A stretch of 62,000 nucleotides of DNA from Glandiceps talaboti (GCF_964340395.1 NC_135556.1:19813642-19875641), one strand, 5' to 3'; positions 12,180 to 24,956 are shown, numbered from the stretch's first letter. The notes: generated by a model from the sequence alone, not told the origin. A program made the numbers and translations.

Positions 12180-12820
12180 ACCCTTCCTTTGGGGAGTTAG
12201 AACATACCTTTCTAGTACCTTGGTGAGTCAAAGGGAACAATACAGGCCTTCCTTGTACCATAGTGAGTTAAGGCACTACAATACGCTCCTTCCTCGGGCA
12301 TCAGAACGTACCTTCTTCATACCTTGGTTTTAAGTCAAGGAGTTAGAATTTACAGGCCTTCCTAAGTTAGTACAATGTACCTTGTTAAGTCAAGGAGTTA
12401 GAATTTACAGGCCTTCCTGGGTCAGTCAAGGGGTGTACAGACCTACATTGTACCTTTACCTTGGTGAGTAAAGGCAATGCAAACATATACCTTCCTTTGA
12501 GAGTTAAAGTATACCTTCCTATGTACCTGATGAGTCAAGGAGTTACAATGTACCTTACTGGGGAGTTGAATATACCTTCCTTGTACCTTAGTCAAGGGTT
12601 ACAACATACTTTCTTATGTACCATGGTGGTGAGTCAAGGTGTTACATTGTACCTGTGGTCCAGGAGCTTCCTTATGTACCTTGGTGAGTCAAAGTGTTAC
12701 ACTGTACATTTGTACTTTTGGAGTTTCCTTATTTACCTTGGCAAGTCAAGGGGTTACAACATACCTTCCTTATACCTTGGTCGGTCAAGAGGTTACAATA
12801 AACGTACATGTACCTTCCTT
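12180..12820 (+). repeat. degenerate precursor repeats of the 28-bp minisatellite
   Basis: Blocks of the form CCTTCCTTGTACCTTGGTGAGTCAAGG-GTTACAA recur at irregular spacing of about 40-65 bases, with CTTCC inserts that the later array lacks. Open frames crossing it are repeat artefacts. Confidence 0.8.
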
Positions 12821-13790
12821 GTACCTTGGTGAATCAAGGGGTTACAAGGTACCTTCTTTGTACCTTGGTGAATCAAGGGGTTACAAGGTACCTTGGTGAA
12901 TCAAGGGGTTACAATGTACCTTGGTGAATCAAGGGGTTACAACATGCCTTGGTGAATCAAGGGGTTACAAGGTACCTTGGTGAATCATGGGGTTACAACG
13001 TACCTTCGTGAATCAAGGGGTTACAACATGCCTTGGTGAATCAAGGGGTTACAAGGTACCTTGGTGAATCAAGGGGTTACAACGTACCTTCGTGAATCAA
13101 GGGGTTACAACGTACCTTGGTGAAACAAGGGGTTACAACGTACCTTGGTGAAACAAGGGGTTACAACATACCTTGGTGAATCAAGGGGTTACAACGTACC
13201 TTGGTGAATCAAGGGGTTACAACGTACCTTGGTGAATTAAGGAGTTACAACGTACCTTAGAGAATCAAGGGTTTACAACGTACCTTGGTGAATCAAGGAG
13301 TTACAATGTACCTTGGTGAATCAAGGAGTTACAACGTACCTTGGTGAATCAAGGAGTTACAACCTACCTTGGTGAATCAAGGGGTTACAACATACCTTGG
13401 TGAATCAAGGGGTTACAACATTATAACCTTGGTGAATCAAGGGTTTACAACGTACCTTGGTGAATCAAGGGGTTACAACATACCTTGGTGAATCAAGGAG
13501 TTACAATGTACCTTGGTGATCAAGGGTTTACCTTGGTGAATCAAGGGGTTACAACATACCTTATTAGTGAATCAAGGGGTTACAACGTACCTTGGTGAAT
13601 CAAGGGTTTACAATGTACCTTGGTGAATCAAGGAGTTACAACATACCTTGGTGAATCAAGGAGTTACAACATACCTTGGTGAATTAAGGAGTTACAACGT
13701 ACCTTGGTGAATCAAGGAGTTACAACATACTTTGGTGAATCAAGGAGTTACAACGTACCTTGGTGAATCAAGGGGTTACAATGTACCTTC
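12820..13790 (+). repeat. 28-bp minisatellite, ~34 units
   Basis: The unit is TACCTTGGTGAATCAAGGGG plus TTACAACG, with A/G and T/C variants and rare short units. Each unit contains CCTTGGTGAATCAAGG, a 5-bp stem (CCTTG/CAAGG) with a 6-base loop, so the array is a row of potential hairpins. Units are contiguous with no spacers. The array ends abruptly at 13790 in unique sequence. Confidence 0.97.
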
Positions 13791-14384
13791 AATATTTATA
13801 AATTAGATAGTATTCTTACTTGTAAGTTGTAGTCAACTGAACACCTTGCTGCACTTTCAAGCAGACTAAGTGCTAAAAGCACTTCCAAAGAGTCTACTTC
13901 AAAGCTGACAAACTCCGCTACAATAGTTCCCTTTCAATCCTGCCCTTTTTCTGTCTCGCATGAAACTAAAGTCAAGAGAATATAAAATGAGGGAAGAAGA
14001 ATTCCTGTGAGTGAGTCTTTCCATGGGGTAAAATAATGCCAAGCTTGCCATGCCTATAAAGGCTAAATTACTCGGAGACATTTTTTCCCCTGTCCCCAAA
14101 GTCGGTGAAATTAATGTACATGCTTACTGGAGCAGAATAAATGCCAAACCATGAACAGTGGAGGGGATCACTGTATGTCCATGACCACAACGACGCTAAA
14201 ATATGTGTAATAAAGGTACTAAAAGGATTGTGACACCTTCAAATTGAAAGAGTACAAAAACCAACATCCATGAACCTTTACCGTAAATATTGTTAATGCC
14301 GGATCCAGAGGGTATATAGTTTTGTACTTATATCTAATATATATACGTTTTTTGCAATAAATGAATACAAAAGGGAGTTAGTCT

Positions 14385-14449
14385 AGATCTTATAAAGGTC
14401 AACGTTCTCTATGTAGTGATCATAATGCGTATAGGAAACTAGACTACAG
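14385..14449. repeat. short TIR pair of the TAGTCTAG family
   Basis: TTAGTCTAGATCTTATA at the left and TATAGGAAACTAGACTA at the right enclose about 35 bases. It is similar in size and ends to 24300-24365. Confidence 0.4.
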
Positions 14450-14469
14450 GGGAGTATAACCATCTGTTG

Positions 14470-14490
14470 TATATATATATATATATATAT
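14470..14490. repeat. (TA)n
   Basis: A short perfect AT alternation, unlike the surrounding sequence. A similar run lies at 38462-38488. Confidence 0.9.
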
Positions 14491-14567
14491 TGTGTAGTAT
14501 TAAAAATATTACATTGATATGATAAACCCAGACTAAGCAGAAGGTACAATTCATAAATTTTAATAAA

Positions 14568-14931
14568 GGCAAAAAAAAAAAATTCTGTAGTTCCGATTAA
14601 GCTCAATTTTAGAATAGGTGGGGTAGGTAGATTTTTTTTGCATGTGTGAGTGTCTATTTCAGGTAGTTATGTTTTCTGTTGTTTTGCATATGGTCTCTGT
14701 TTTTTTTAATGGTTTCATCCCATCAGATGTACAGCCATTACAGATTGGAAGAACAGTTTTATATATATCTTAAGTTGACGTCATTTCCGCATTCACTATT
14801 TCTCGAGACTTCACAATTTTCGCAATTTTATTTGTTTTTCTCGAATATGTAAAAAAAAAGTATTCATGGTCAGCAATGAAAAACTAGGTGGGGTCGGGTA
14901 TTACCGGAACGAAACAATTTTTTTTTTGGCC
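14568..14931. mobile_element. MITE, family A-like copy 3
   Basis: Left end GGCAAA(A)n TTCTGTAGTTCCGATTAA; the right end in reverse is GGCCAAA(A)n TTGTTTCGTTCCGGTAAT. After these, AATAGGTGGGGTAGGTAG on the left mirrors CCCGACCCCACCTAGTTTT on the right. No coding. Confidence 0.7.
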
Positions 14932-16129
14932 AACATCAATACATAGGGTATAGCTATACATTATCTATAAACATTAGATTTTACACACTGTCTGGTTTTT
15001 GTAGGAAGTATACCCATGATTATCCTACCCTCATCATGTTAAAGAATTTTTATTCCAAACATCAGTGATTTGACCTATCATTAGGGACTGTATTACTTGT
15101 AACCTTAACACTCCGAATACACTGCCTTAATAACCCTAACTAAGTACACTGTCTGTGTTGTTGTCATTATTCCAAATGTTACCCTGTGTCCTTATAGATT
15201 GTAATTCATGTTTTGTTGGCATCTGGAGCTTTCCGGAAAACAAACACATGATAAATATTCTCAACAATTATTATAATTATTATTAATACACATAAAAGTT
15301 CATTTTATATGAATAGTATTTACAGCCCTCACTGTTTATCACAGCTGACAAGGTCCTGAACTTAGAAGGCCTATTCCAATTTAAACTGTGTGTGGCCACA
15401 GACTGTTATTAACTATTTCACATTACATGACTTTGTGGATATAATATGCAACACAGTATATGATTCTAGTAAGGAAAGACAACCCATTCATTACACAAAT
15501 ATTTGTGTTCAACACATGCAACAGGGAATATCCAGTGAATGAAAAGACTGTATTGACAATGCTATCTTAGAATGTGGTTTAGTCCATAGTTTACTTCTAC
15601 ATGACTGGTGTGCATATGGCAAACTGGTCTGTGATAAATCTGTATGTGCTTCTGAAGATGAGGGCTGTATGGACCACACATCGATTTGTATATTACCAAA
15701 ACACTTGTCAATGTACATATGTATTCCCTACTTAATACAGGAACAACAAATATGAGAAAATGATAACATTCCCGTTCTGATATTTTTTATCAATTTTTAC
15801 ATCCAGAGGTTTTTGTTTACAATCCTCCCCATATTGGTTGAATGGTCTAGTTCTACCTATAGAAAAGTATGAAAATGACCAAAATAGCAAGAATAATGGC
15901 TCTCCAGTGAACCACCTGTTTCCTGTTCCATTATCTGTGATGACAGTTATAATTAATTATTGTCTTTGGAAGTGTCCTTGTGATGTAACATGTCAGTATG
16001 TAACTACACAATGGATATACCATAGACCCTCCACCCATCTATGGATATACATTGTACATAGTAATATATAACAGTATTTGGGGTCATGCTCTGTGCATTC
16101 CAGTGTGCACATGTTTTGGCATGTTTACA

Positions 16130-16232
16130 AACAAGTGTTTGACACCACAATGCAAATATTTTTTCATGGTTTCATTCAACCAACATGTGTAATTCCAAGG
16201 TATATCTTGGTTTGATCTGTTCTTTTGTACTG
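16130..16232 (-). repeat. dispersed repeat, family P copy 2
   Basis: The minus strand reads AAGAACAGATCAAACCAAGA, then TATACCTTGGAATTACACAT, and ends ACTTGTTTGTAAACATG, matching 4785-4897. The copies lie in opposite orientation about 11 kb apart. Confidence 0.6.
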
Positions 16233-17344
16233 ATTTTGTTTTTACTGATGGTAAACATTAAACTGATTTCAAAATATGCAAAAGGTATGATGAATAATAA
16301 TTCAGTTTTCCAGGTAGGTAAACCTTGACCCTTAATAGCATAGAAATTACTTTCAAGATAGAGGACATCACTGCAGTCAGTTTCCTTTGTCCTTCTCTCA
16401 GGCTGTGCTGGGCCACATAGTGATGTTGTATCTGGTAAATCAATGCTAACTCTATTAGATGTCACTGTTTCTGTGTCACAGTTTTTCTGTCTGCATACAA
16501 GGCTTTCAGTACATTCCACACACTGTAAAATATTCCTGATTTTAAATTGAAAATTGAATTTTTACATTGCAAATTTTTTGCATGATTCGAAGATAAATAT
16601 GGATAACATATAAAATTTGGCATATGTATATAATTATATTTATTACAATTGTATGCACTCATTTAATGCATATTGCTAGTGGATTTTTACATACAGTGTT
16701 TAACCATTGAAGTATATATTAAGTTATTTTTCCATGATTTAATGCTATATTGGCTTATCTAGTCCAGAGTTATCCACTGACTACAAAGGAGTAAAGAGAG
16801 ATCTTTGTAGCCATGGATATCTCCTAGACTATGCTTATAGCAGAATGGACCCTTTTAACAAATTACACCCTTATTTGACAAAGTAGAGCACTGGATTGAA
16901 AACAATTTTTTTTTCAGATAAATCTACACTCTAGTTATGAACTTGAGTTTTGAATGTCATATGGAAGGGAAATGTCTGTTGAGGTGTGAATCTATTTTTA
17001 TACTTGTGTACCGCAGATACATGGAAGGAAATTAACTTTCAAATACTACAAATTGCTGTTTGTGTGTTGGTACTGAAGCCAAACAAATGAGTTGCCTGGA
17101 ATCACTGTAAACTGAATGTACATGGATAATTGGCAGAATAAGAATCCCAGCCAAACAATTCACCAGAAGGTCTGTTACGTAAGTTTCCCTGGAAATGGAC
17201 ATATTACCTAAGAAGTCATTGAAATGGCACTCACTTAGTCACACTTCTCCTGTATTGCCATAGGGTGAACACATTTTACCATTCAATTAAAAGGTTAGCG
17301 GCCTACACTGTGTCATAGCAACTTACAATCTGCAAAATAATCCA

Positions 17345-17670
17345 ACCAGACTCTTAAGCTGCCGACCCTAAACATATTTTAGACATTTAAAACCAAAAAG
17401 ACGATAAATTCTTTGTCTTCTTGACACGCATGTTTGTTTTCTTTCCTCGTGATGTCTGTATATATTTCATCAAGGTGTCACAGAAGGGGTATTCTGGCTG
17501 ACATTTAATTTTGTTTTTGGGTTGAAGCAATATTTTTCAAAAATAAAAAACAATTAACCAGATAACTTGAAGATAAAATAAAAAATAAAAATAAAATAAA
17601 ATCTGAACCTACCTACCCTATTTTCTGAGGACATGTTATTGAAAACACACAATTATTTTTGTTTCACCTA
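17345..17670. mobile_element. MITE, family A copy 2 (left end eroded)
   Basis: Interior blocks CGACCCTAAACATATTTTAG, TTTGTCTTCTTGAC, GTGATGTCTGTATATATTTC and GGGTATTCTGGCTGACATTT match 11376-11560 in order. The right end keeps GTTATTGAAAACACACAATT. The left TIR is not recognisable. Confidence 0.65.
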
Positions 17671-18443
17671 AGTGTAGTGTACTTGTCCATTGCTGTTGTT
17701 GTTAGTAACTCGTCAGGACAAACACTATTCTGATTTGCATGACCATAGACAAATTTATTGCAAAAACATGCAAAATAAGTATTAACTTTAAGAGGAAAAA
17801 ATTGAAAATTACTATTGATAAATAGTAATGGAAAAGTATCAAGAAACTGCATACAATGATGTACATACACAAAAATTAGTCCTGTTTCCCAACTTGTAGA
17901 TTTTTTTGTGCACAAACAAATAACCCCCCCCCCCCCTGAGGATATTAATATGTGATTGGTTTAAAGTGAAGTATTACAGTGTAATTTGTCAAAACAATGA
18001 TAATGTTATATTGATCAATTATATCATCAAAATTGAATATCTTGCAAGACATCAACACTTCCATAAAACAATTATGTCCAGAATATATAATACCATCTAT
18101 AAATCTCAAATATCACTTAAGAGAAAACATTAAAACATTACATCTGATGTATGTGACATATACTATCCACAAATGTACAGATGTCCTGCACGTTTTCACT
18201 GATGAGAGTTTATACATTTCTGATGTGAAATATGAGAATTTAATGAACATTAATCATAGCTTGCTGAACTCTGAAAGTAGAGTCATTTTGGCATTTTTAT
18301 GAGTTGTTGACTTGAACTTTGAGGAAATGGAGCCTTCCGCCGTTCCGACGAGTAAAATTTGAGAAACCAAGTTGGTCTTGAAACCAAAGTATGACTTACA
18401 TGTATGACTCATATGCCAACAATGATAGGTTTCACATGAAAAC

Positions 18444-18488
18444 ATGTATGTATGTATGTATGTATGTATGTATGTATATGTATGTATG
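18444..18488. repeat. (TATG)n microsatellite
   Basis: About eleven TATG units with one ATATG interruption. The minus-strand open frame crossing it is an artefact. Confidence 0.95.
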
Positions 18489-18549
18489 AAAACTAAATTA
18501 TTTGCAGGTTTAGTAAACTTGTGTTGAGTCACAAATCACAGCTAATTAT

Positions 18550-18820
18550 TAGCCTTGTTCCCATGCCGTGTGGGGTTTGAGTCAAATTGATCCAAAATCA
18601 GTTCTTTTTTAACTGATTTCAAATTCATTGTAGCATTTCAAGACCACCTCACTTCCAGCAGGTGGTTTCAAACTGATTCAACGTAAATCAGTTTGAAACC
18701 ACTTTATCGAATCAAATCCATACCTCCGTTTTCTCCTAGGGACAGAATACAGTTTTGAACTGATTTCAAATTGATTCAGTCTGATTTGGTTTTGAATCTA
18801 TTCAAGTGGGGACAGGGCTA
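18550..18820. mobile_element. MITE with nested palindrome and TTAT flanks
   Basis: TIRs TAGCCTTGTTCCCATGCC and the reverse of CAAGTGGGGACAGGGCTA pair with few mismatches. TTAT occurs immediately outside both ends (18546-18549 and 18821-18824), consistent with a target-site duplication. Inside, GTGGTTTCAAACTGATT and AATCAGTTTGAAACCAC form a near-perfect hairpin around 18661-18703, and the CTGATTTCAAAT motif recurs. Confidence 0.8.
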
Positions 18821-19007
18821 TTATAAACATGCGCAAGAATCAATGATAATAATCACCTTTTCTTTGCTTTTCATACAAAAATTAAAATAAAACAGTAACA
18901 AAGTGCAAAATGTGTAAATTCTTAGGACAGCATTCTATAATTTTGTCATCCAGTTTATTTTAAACTGCCCTCTTTCCTTCATTTATGGTTCCAAAATAAA
19001 CACTCAC

Positions 19008-19100
19008 TAACCAGAGCTGTTATTTCTTCCGTGATACTGCGAAATAACAAGACTTGGGCAGGCTGTAAAAGAGGGTATGGTTTATGGCGACATACTATTG
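19008..19100 (+). repeat. dispersed repeat, family Q copy 2
   Basis: AACCAGAGCTGTTATTTCTT, CCGTGATACTGCGAAATAAC, AGGCTGTAAAAGAGG, matching 10695-10795. The pair TGTTATTTC...GAAATAACA forms a stem here, conserved in shape but not in sequence with copy 1. Confidence 0.65.
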
Positions 19101-19490
19101 ATATTTAATGTTATCTAAAGAGGTAAAGTCCAGATGTGAATGTCTTTATTTTTGTCCCATACAAATTAAGTCTATCTTACTGGAATAAGCTTAGTCATCA
19201 CTAAATCACCACATGGTACTTGAAGCTTATGTTATGACAAACTATCTATTTTGTATTTCCCTATAAAAATGTCTAAACATCACTTTTAATTGCCACACTT
19301 AATTATATACAAGTAAAGCTCTATTAAAAATACATGTAAACAAATAATATAGATTGATTATTTCCTGGAGACACAATGTTTTCAACTTCTTTGTGAAAAC
19401 AGGAATCTCAGTTTATCAACATTGACCATCTGACTGTATTCTTATGACAATCTATCTATCATCAGGAAACATTAATAATGCATCCATCCT

Positions 19491-19770
19491 GCTTCCACAG
19501 TATTTATTTGTGACGTCCTGGGCTCTGGACTAGCTTCCATGGAAAGTAGCAGGGATCGTGATGGAAGGCTGCTTCCACAGTGTCTATTTGTGACATCCTG
19601 GACTAGCTTCCATGGAAAGTAGCAGGGATCGTGATGGAAGGCTGCTTCCACAGTGTCTATTTGTGACATCCTGGACTAGCTTCCATGGAAAGTAGCTGGG
19701 ATCGTGATGGAAGGCTGCTGCTTCCACATTGTCTATTTGTGACATCCTAGGCTAGCTTCCATGAAAAGTA
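19491..19770 (+). repeat. 73-bp tandem repeat, ~4 units
   Basis: The unit starts GCTTCCACAGTGTCTATTTG, passes TGACATCCTGGACTAGCTTC and CATGGAAAGTAGCAGGGATC, and ends GTGATGGAAGGCT. The first unit has an 8-base insert (GGGCTCTG) and the last is diverged. The open frame across it is repeat-derived. Confidence 0.95.
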
Positions 19771-19904
19771 GCTGGGAAGTGAAAGATTCCCTCTGGACAC
19801 TGAGTAATGACTAACAAAGGGGGTGAGGTTATTTTTATGGGTTTCTCACGACCTTTAATACTAACCTTGATTTTTTATATTCCAACCCCGGCAAAACATC
19901 ATCA

Positions 19905-20235
19905 GGATTGACTGAACTGTCGATAAACTAATTAACTGACTAAATTATCAATAAACTAATTAGTGATTGCACAAACTATTAATAAACTAATTAATTATGT
20001 AAACTAACAATAAACTGCTTAATTATGCAAACTATCAATGAACTAATTATGCAAACTATCAATGGACTAATTAATTATGCAAACTATCAATGAACAAATT
20101 ATGCAAAACTATCAATAAATTAATTAATTATACACACTGTCAATACATTAATTAATCAAACTATCAATAAATCAATCAATTATGCAAACTATAAATAAAC
20201 TAAATAAATTATGCAAACTATCAATAAACTTATCA
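19905..20235 (+). repeat. AT-rich degenerate tandem repeat (~28 bp)
   Basis: Roughly a dozen imperfect units around AACTATCAATAAACTAATTA plus ATTATGCA, with variable length. Boundaries grade into AT-rich sequence. Confidence 0.85.
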
Positions 20236-22185
20236 ATTGTACCATATCTCTCGGAATATCTGTGTTGAACCTTTTGAGGAAATTCAATTTTGCTATGAAA
20301 AGAAATGTTTTGGAGGGTAATTTTGTAAAAGCAGAAATAAAAAAAAGAGGACAGCCATTCCAATTGTACAGAGCCTATACTTCAATTATTGATGAATTAT
20401 TTTCAAAACTCAAGTATGACTGACCACTATATTTACAGACTGTTTATCAATTTGTAGTGAATTATACCAATATCCAGGATTAAAATCAGAGAGTTGCCAT
20501 TGCTTGATACAGATCAATCAACAAAATCAATTTCAAAATTTCGACCCATATACACATCAGGTAAAAAGAAGCCGAGAATCAATGCATGGGTGGGGGTTGG
20601 GGGGTGGGGGGTGGAGTGTTATTCCATTCCCAAAAAATTCTCAGGTCATTAAGAACTTTAAAAGACTCACAGGTAGTCCATATGAAGGTAACACTGCAAT
20701 AACTAAGTCTTACCTGAATGATTGAATATATACAACTTTCACTTCCTGTAGAGGCTATCAAGTCTACCTGTAATTACAGGCCATTATATTCATAACAATC
20801 ACACTTGACATATTCAACATACCTTCTAAAGAAAATAAAGAACCAGATACCTGTATACAGTAAACCCACAGCTCCTTTTAACAAAGTTCACAGGTGTCGA
20901 CAATGTCAGAAATTCAAGAAATTATTCTCCAGCTATATCCAGGATGTCTATACTTGCTTTTCAATCTGCTATTAACTCAGCCAAAGAAAGGAAACACAGC
21001 TGAACGTGTAACAACTCAAGTGACCCATGTCAGAGCCTGAACACCATGTATAGATGTTAAGAGTGGATCCCACTATGCAAACAGTGTGGCAGTGAAGGCA
21101 ATGTAAATTGCACTGACTAGAACTGGATTTTTCTATTGTGTGAGGGGGGCGCTGACAGAAGTCATTTGCATATCAATAATAGTCGTAAGTTACATTTAGA
21201 TCGACAAGCAAGACTACAGTATACACAAGGCCATGTGTTTCATACTAAAAAGACACTACATAAGTCTGTAACCTTGTATGCCCATTATTTCACATTCTGA
21301 TTCACGTTTCAGATCAACTGCCATTTCTAGATAATTCAATTTGTACATGTAATTACTTTCAACATCAATGCACTATCAAGATGAAGGATAGATTAGTTTC
21401 CATGGAAACTAAGATGATGATCAAAAAAAAATTGTCATTTTCTGGACACAGAAAAACATTAAATTATGAATCTGATGTATGCGTATGTATACCACTATCA
21501 TGACAGTAAACTGAATAATATGAAGTCTTGTTTTTTTCAGATATTTGAGGTCATTGCCATGGAAATGAAACTGTTGGAATTGGAAATACTCCGGAAGGGT
21601 GCCTTGTGAAGCAGACACAATAGTTTAGTGTTTACTTTCAAAGACAGACTACCAGCTGGTGACCTCACTGTGTCATGCCAAATCACTATCATTTAGTATT
21701 TTACCAGACAAACTCTAGAAATGAGAGTCACAAAGTCTATACAGAGTGAAATACTGGTTTACCCATGCTGCTGCATATCCAAAATGTCATATTTTGTTTG
21801 GACAGCACAAAGGAAATGTGAATGTCAAGGTCAATTCAATTTTACAACATTGACACCATATATCACATGTATGGTACAATCATGACATTGGTATGAATGA
21901 TGGGGTATGTTCATCAATTCTCTGCATATTTCATTGACTGAGGCAGATCACTCATGTCAAATGCAAGAATTGTCAGGATAGCAATGAACTGATGTCTGAT
22001 TGTTATAAATTTTGATGTGTTCTCGTTTTTCTGTCTATCAAAAGTACCCTGGTTCTAATATCAGTTATACAGATATAAGTCATTGCTATAATTTTTCTCT
22101 AAATTCTAATTCACAAATTGAATCATTTCAACACTAGCTATAAATGTGCAGTACAACATCTACTTGTGCAGTCATTCCACATGGA

Positions 22186-22440
22186 TGATTTGAACGAATG
22201 AATGAATGAGTGAATGAATGAGTGAATGAAAGGATGGATGGATGAAAGAAAGAATGAATGAATGAATGAATGAATGAATGAATGAAATTTATTTCACCAG
22301 ATAACAAAAATATGCTACACTTTCAAAGAACATACAGATGATACAAATATACAAAATGGATACAAAAGAATTACACAATTGTTATCTGATGTGGACCATG
22401 GAAATAGTTCATCAGAACTAGTTTCGTCCCTGGTCTGTAA
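22186..22440 (-). mobile_element. possible minus-strand retroelement tail with (CATT)n
   Basis: On the minus strand, sequence ending CTGGTGAAATAAATTTCATT runs into a (CATT)n tract at 22186-22287. An AATAAA followed by a tetramer tail resembles the 3' end of a truncated LINE or SINE. The body (22288-22440) has no recognisable coding. Confidence 0.35.
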
Positions 22441-22456
22441 GAGAGATGAGATAATT

Positions 22457-22671
22457 CCAATATGATTAAAATCTGATGTGGTAAATACGACTCAATTTTG
22501 TCATTTACCTCTATATGCTAACTGTTTACTGTCTGTTTGTTTTTGATTTTGAGGATCGAAGTCACTCAGGAAGCAACAAAATTGAAAATAAATGACACTG
22601 TATACAAAAGAAAGAGACATAAATACAGTAATTGAGGTGTATTCCCATATCAGATTTTAATCAGATTGGGA
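22457..22671. mobile_element. MITE-like element, family I copy 2
   Basis: TIRs CCAATATGATTAAAATCTGA and the reverse of ATCAGATTTTAATCAGATTG pair almost perfectly over 22 bases. The interior (GTTTGTTTTTGATTTTGAGG, CAACAAAATTGAAAATAAAT, ATAAATACAGTAA) follows the order seen at 8328-8560. Confidence 0.65.
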
Positions 22672-23562
22672 TAATTCCATCCAATTTGTATGCCATTAAT
22701 GAACACTTTAGCAAAGCTTGTTAAATTCCATGTCTCTGTTACCACATTTTCAAAACCTTAGTAAATACACTATTTACATGTACTTGTAGCTTAAAATGGT
22801 TTGTTTAGCATCCTTTTATTACCAATGTTAGTTTTTACCTTCTGAAGAGATGCCTGAAGTAAATATAGATAATATGCACTTTATCAATCAATGACTCCAC
22901 TGAGTATCGAAAAGCTGCCCAATAATGAGCTTATAACGTTTCAGAGCCTAGAGCAGTGTGTGAACAACAAGGCAGCAGTACATCGTCATTGTAAAACCAA
23001 CAAGGGAGAAAAGTATTCAGTTGCTCCGGGGCTTTAATAAGACTTAAATTAACATTCTTACTGTTCAAAAGGACTAACAAAAGGTCAAATAATGGTGTAT
23101 GTTAGGGGCTTCTCAGTGGTATTCAACACACAGCCAGACCAAATGCTGCCAACCAGAGAAGCAGACATTTCATTTGGCTGTGTATAGCTAGGAACTGTGG
23201 TTTGCATATTGATACATAGACACATTCACTACTACTGGTACATATTCAGCCATATGTGTGTAAAAGTTTTACTAAATCTCAGCATGACTTTTAACATATT
23301 CATTTATTTTTAATCAAATGATTCAAAACAATTCTCATTTGTAATTCTGTATTCAGTATTGTGATCATTTTGATCACGCAAAATTAGATTTCATATTTGT
23401 GAAGCTATCAATCATGCATTCATACTTTTGTGATTTTTTTTTCAACTTAAGTACAAGAAAACTTATTAAAGGTTTGCGTTCTTATATATGTTCATATTTA
23501 TTAAACCTTTAATAACATTAAAAAGTCTATAATGTTCTTATTTATTTCAAGGTGAAAACTCC

Positions 23563-23587
23563 CCCCCCCCCCAAAAAAAAAAAAAAA
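23563..23587. repeat. C-run plus A-run
   Basis: A C10-type run directly followed by an A-run. Further C-runs lie at about 17926-17937 and 23749-23762, all in noncoding sequence. Confidence 0.9.
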
Positions 23588-24299
23588 TGACCAAGAGGAA
23601 TATAAACTATGAGTTACAATCTTTGACTTACAGATACAAACTTCAATGTACAGTGAATTAGACTCATCATTTATTGAGCTGCCACGTGTATGTTTAACTG
23701 GTACTGTTTTCCTAGCTTGTATTTTTTGTGTGTGTACAAACAACATACCCCCCCCCCCCCCCTCACCCAACCCCGGTAGAAAAGAGATTTTAAGGTGTAA
23801 TTCGGAAACTCTAGAGAAAAGGACTATGTCAACTCTTTTTTTAATCCTTTCCATTCCATATTGAATATCTATCAAGTGAGTTTCTGCAATAGCATTTTAC
23901 CTCATACTAGAAGCTCAAAATAGAACAAGAAGGTTGACTTTTTCTCATGCTTGCCTGTAAATAATGCATGTGTAGTGGGTGGAATGGAAGCCATGGTGTC
24001 GACCATCAAATTGAATTATCGTTACTTTCATGATGTGTCTAGGCAGTATAACTCTATTGCAGGTACCGAGAACTGAATTCAGTTCTTTAGCCGCAATGAG
24101 TTAGGCATAGAATATACCCATACAACAAACAGATAACAGCAAATATACTTTCATTCTTTGTTTATTTATTTCTTTTCATTGAGCACATAGGTATTAAAGA
24201 TGACTTAAATATGAGCTCCAGTAGATTTGTATCTACACTGTACACATACTGGTGGTGTTCATTTATTTTAGAAAACAACATATCAATCATCAATGTAAG

Positions 24300-24365
24300 A
24301 GTAGTCTATATGCCAACTGTGGTGTCTAATAAATCGTAACCATACTGCATAGGAACTAGACTACT
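24300..24365. repeat. short TIR pair of the TAGTCTAG family
   Basis: GTAGTCTATATGCC at the left and TAGGAACTAGACTAC at the right form an imperfect inverted pair. The right end matches the TIR of the elements at 32689 and 33825. The interior segment (AATCGTAAC-ATAC) also appears near 7110. Confidence 0.45.
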
Positions 24366-24956
24366 GTAAGAGATGAAAGGGTCCTTTATGTTAGAAACCT
24401 CTACATCATAATGGAACAAATGAGATGGTCCTGTCTTGACAGTTTTAAAATGATGACAAATACATGTGATGAACTTAGGATGAACTCAGGAAACTAAGTC
24501 TGATGTGTAGCAATATATCTTGATCTGTGCACTCTTCACAAAAGTTTGTTTGGATAAAGTGAACTCTTAAGGTCACACACTACAGGTCAATGCCTGCTAA
24601 TATTGTGCAAACCACGACTTGTATTAGAACTGTCAGGGGAATATTCACAACATGTCATGCCATTTCTAGACACTATTTTGAGTCTGTAGATGGCAGTTTG
24701 ATTTGTGTGATGGGTTGGACAGGTCAGAATGAAAATTATATGCGGGTCAAAGTTTAGATACATTAAAATTTGTATTAAATTTTGTAATACGTACCACATG
24801 TTAACTTGTGTAAAACTTTCAAAACATACATGAGTTGTATCACATTCAGGTCTGTATTATTATCAGAACCAATCACAGCTCTTGTCATAAACCAATACTT
24901 CAAATAAAACAGTCCTGCATTTTAATAATCCAACATTATGTTTTATAATGCATCAC

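Noticed and set aside
12820-13790. CRISPR-like array of 28-bp direct repeats
   Set aside because: Units are contiguous with no unique spacers and the context is eukaryotic; it is a minisatellite.
23501-23875. Frames with poly-Gly/poly-Pro segments
   Set aside because: Caused by C-runs at 23563 and 23749; no homology.
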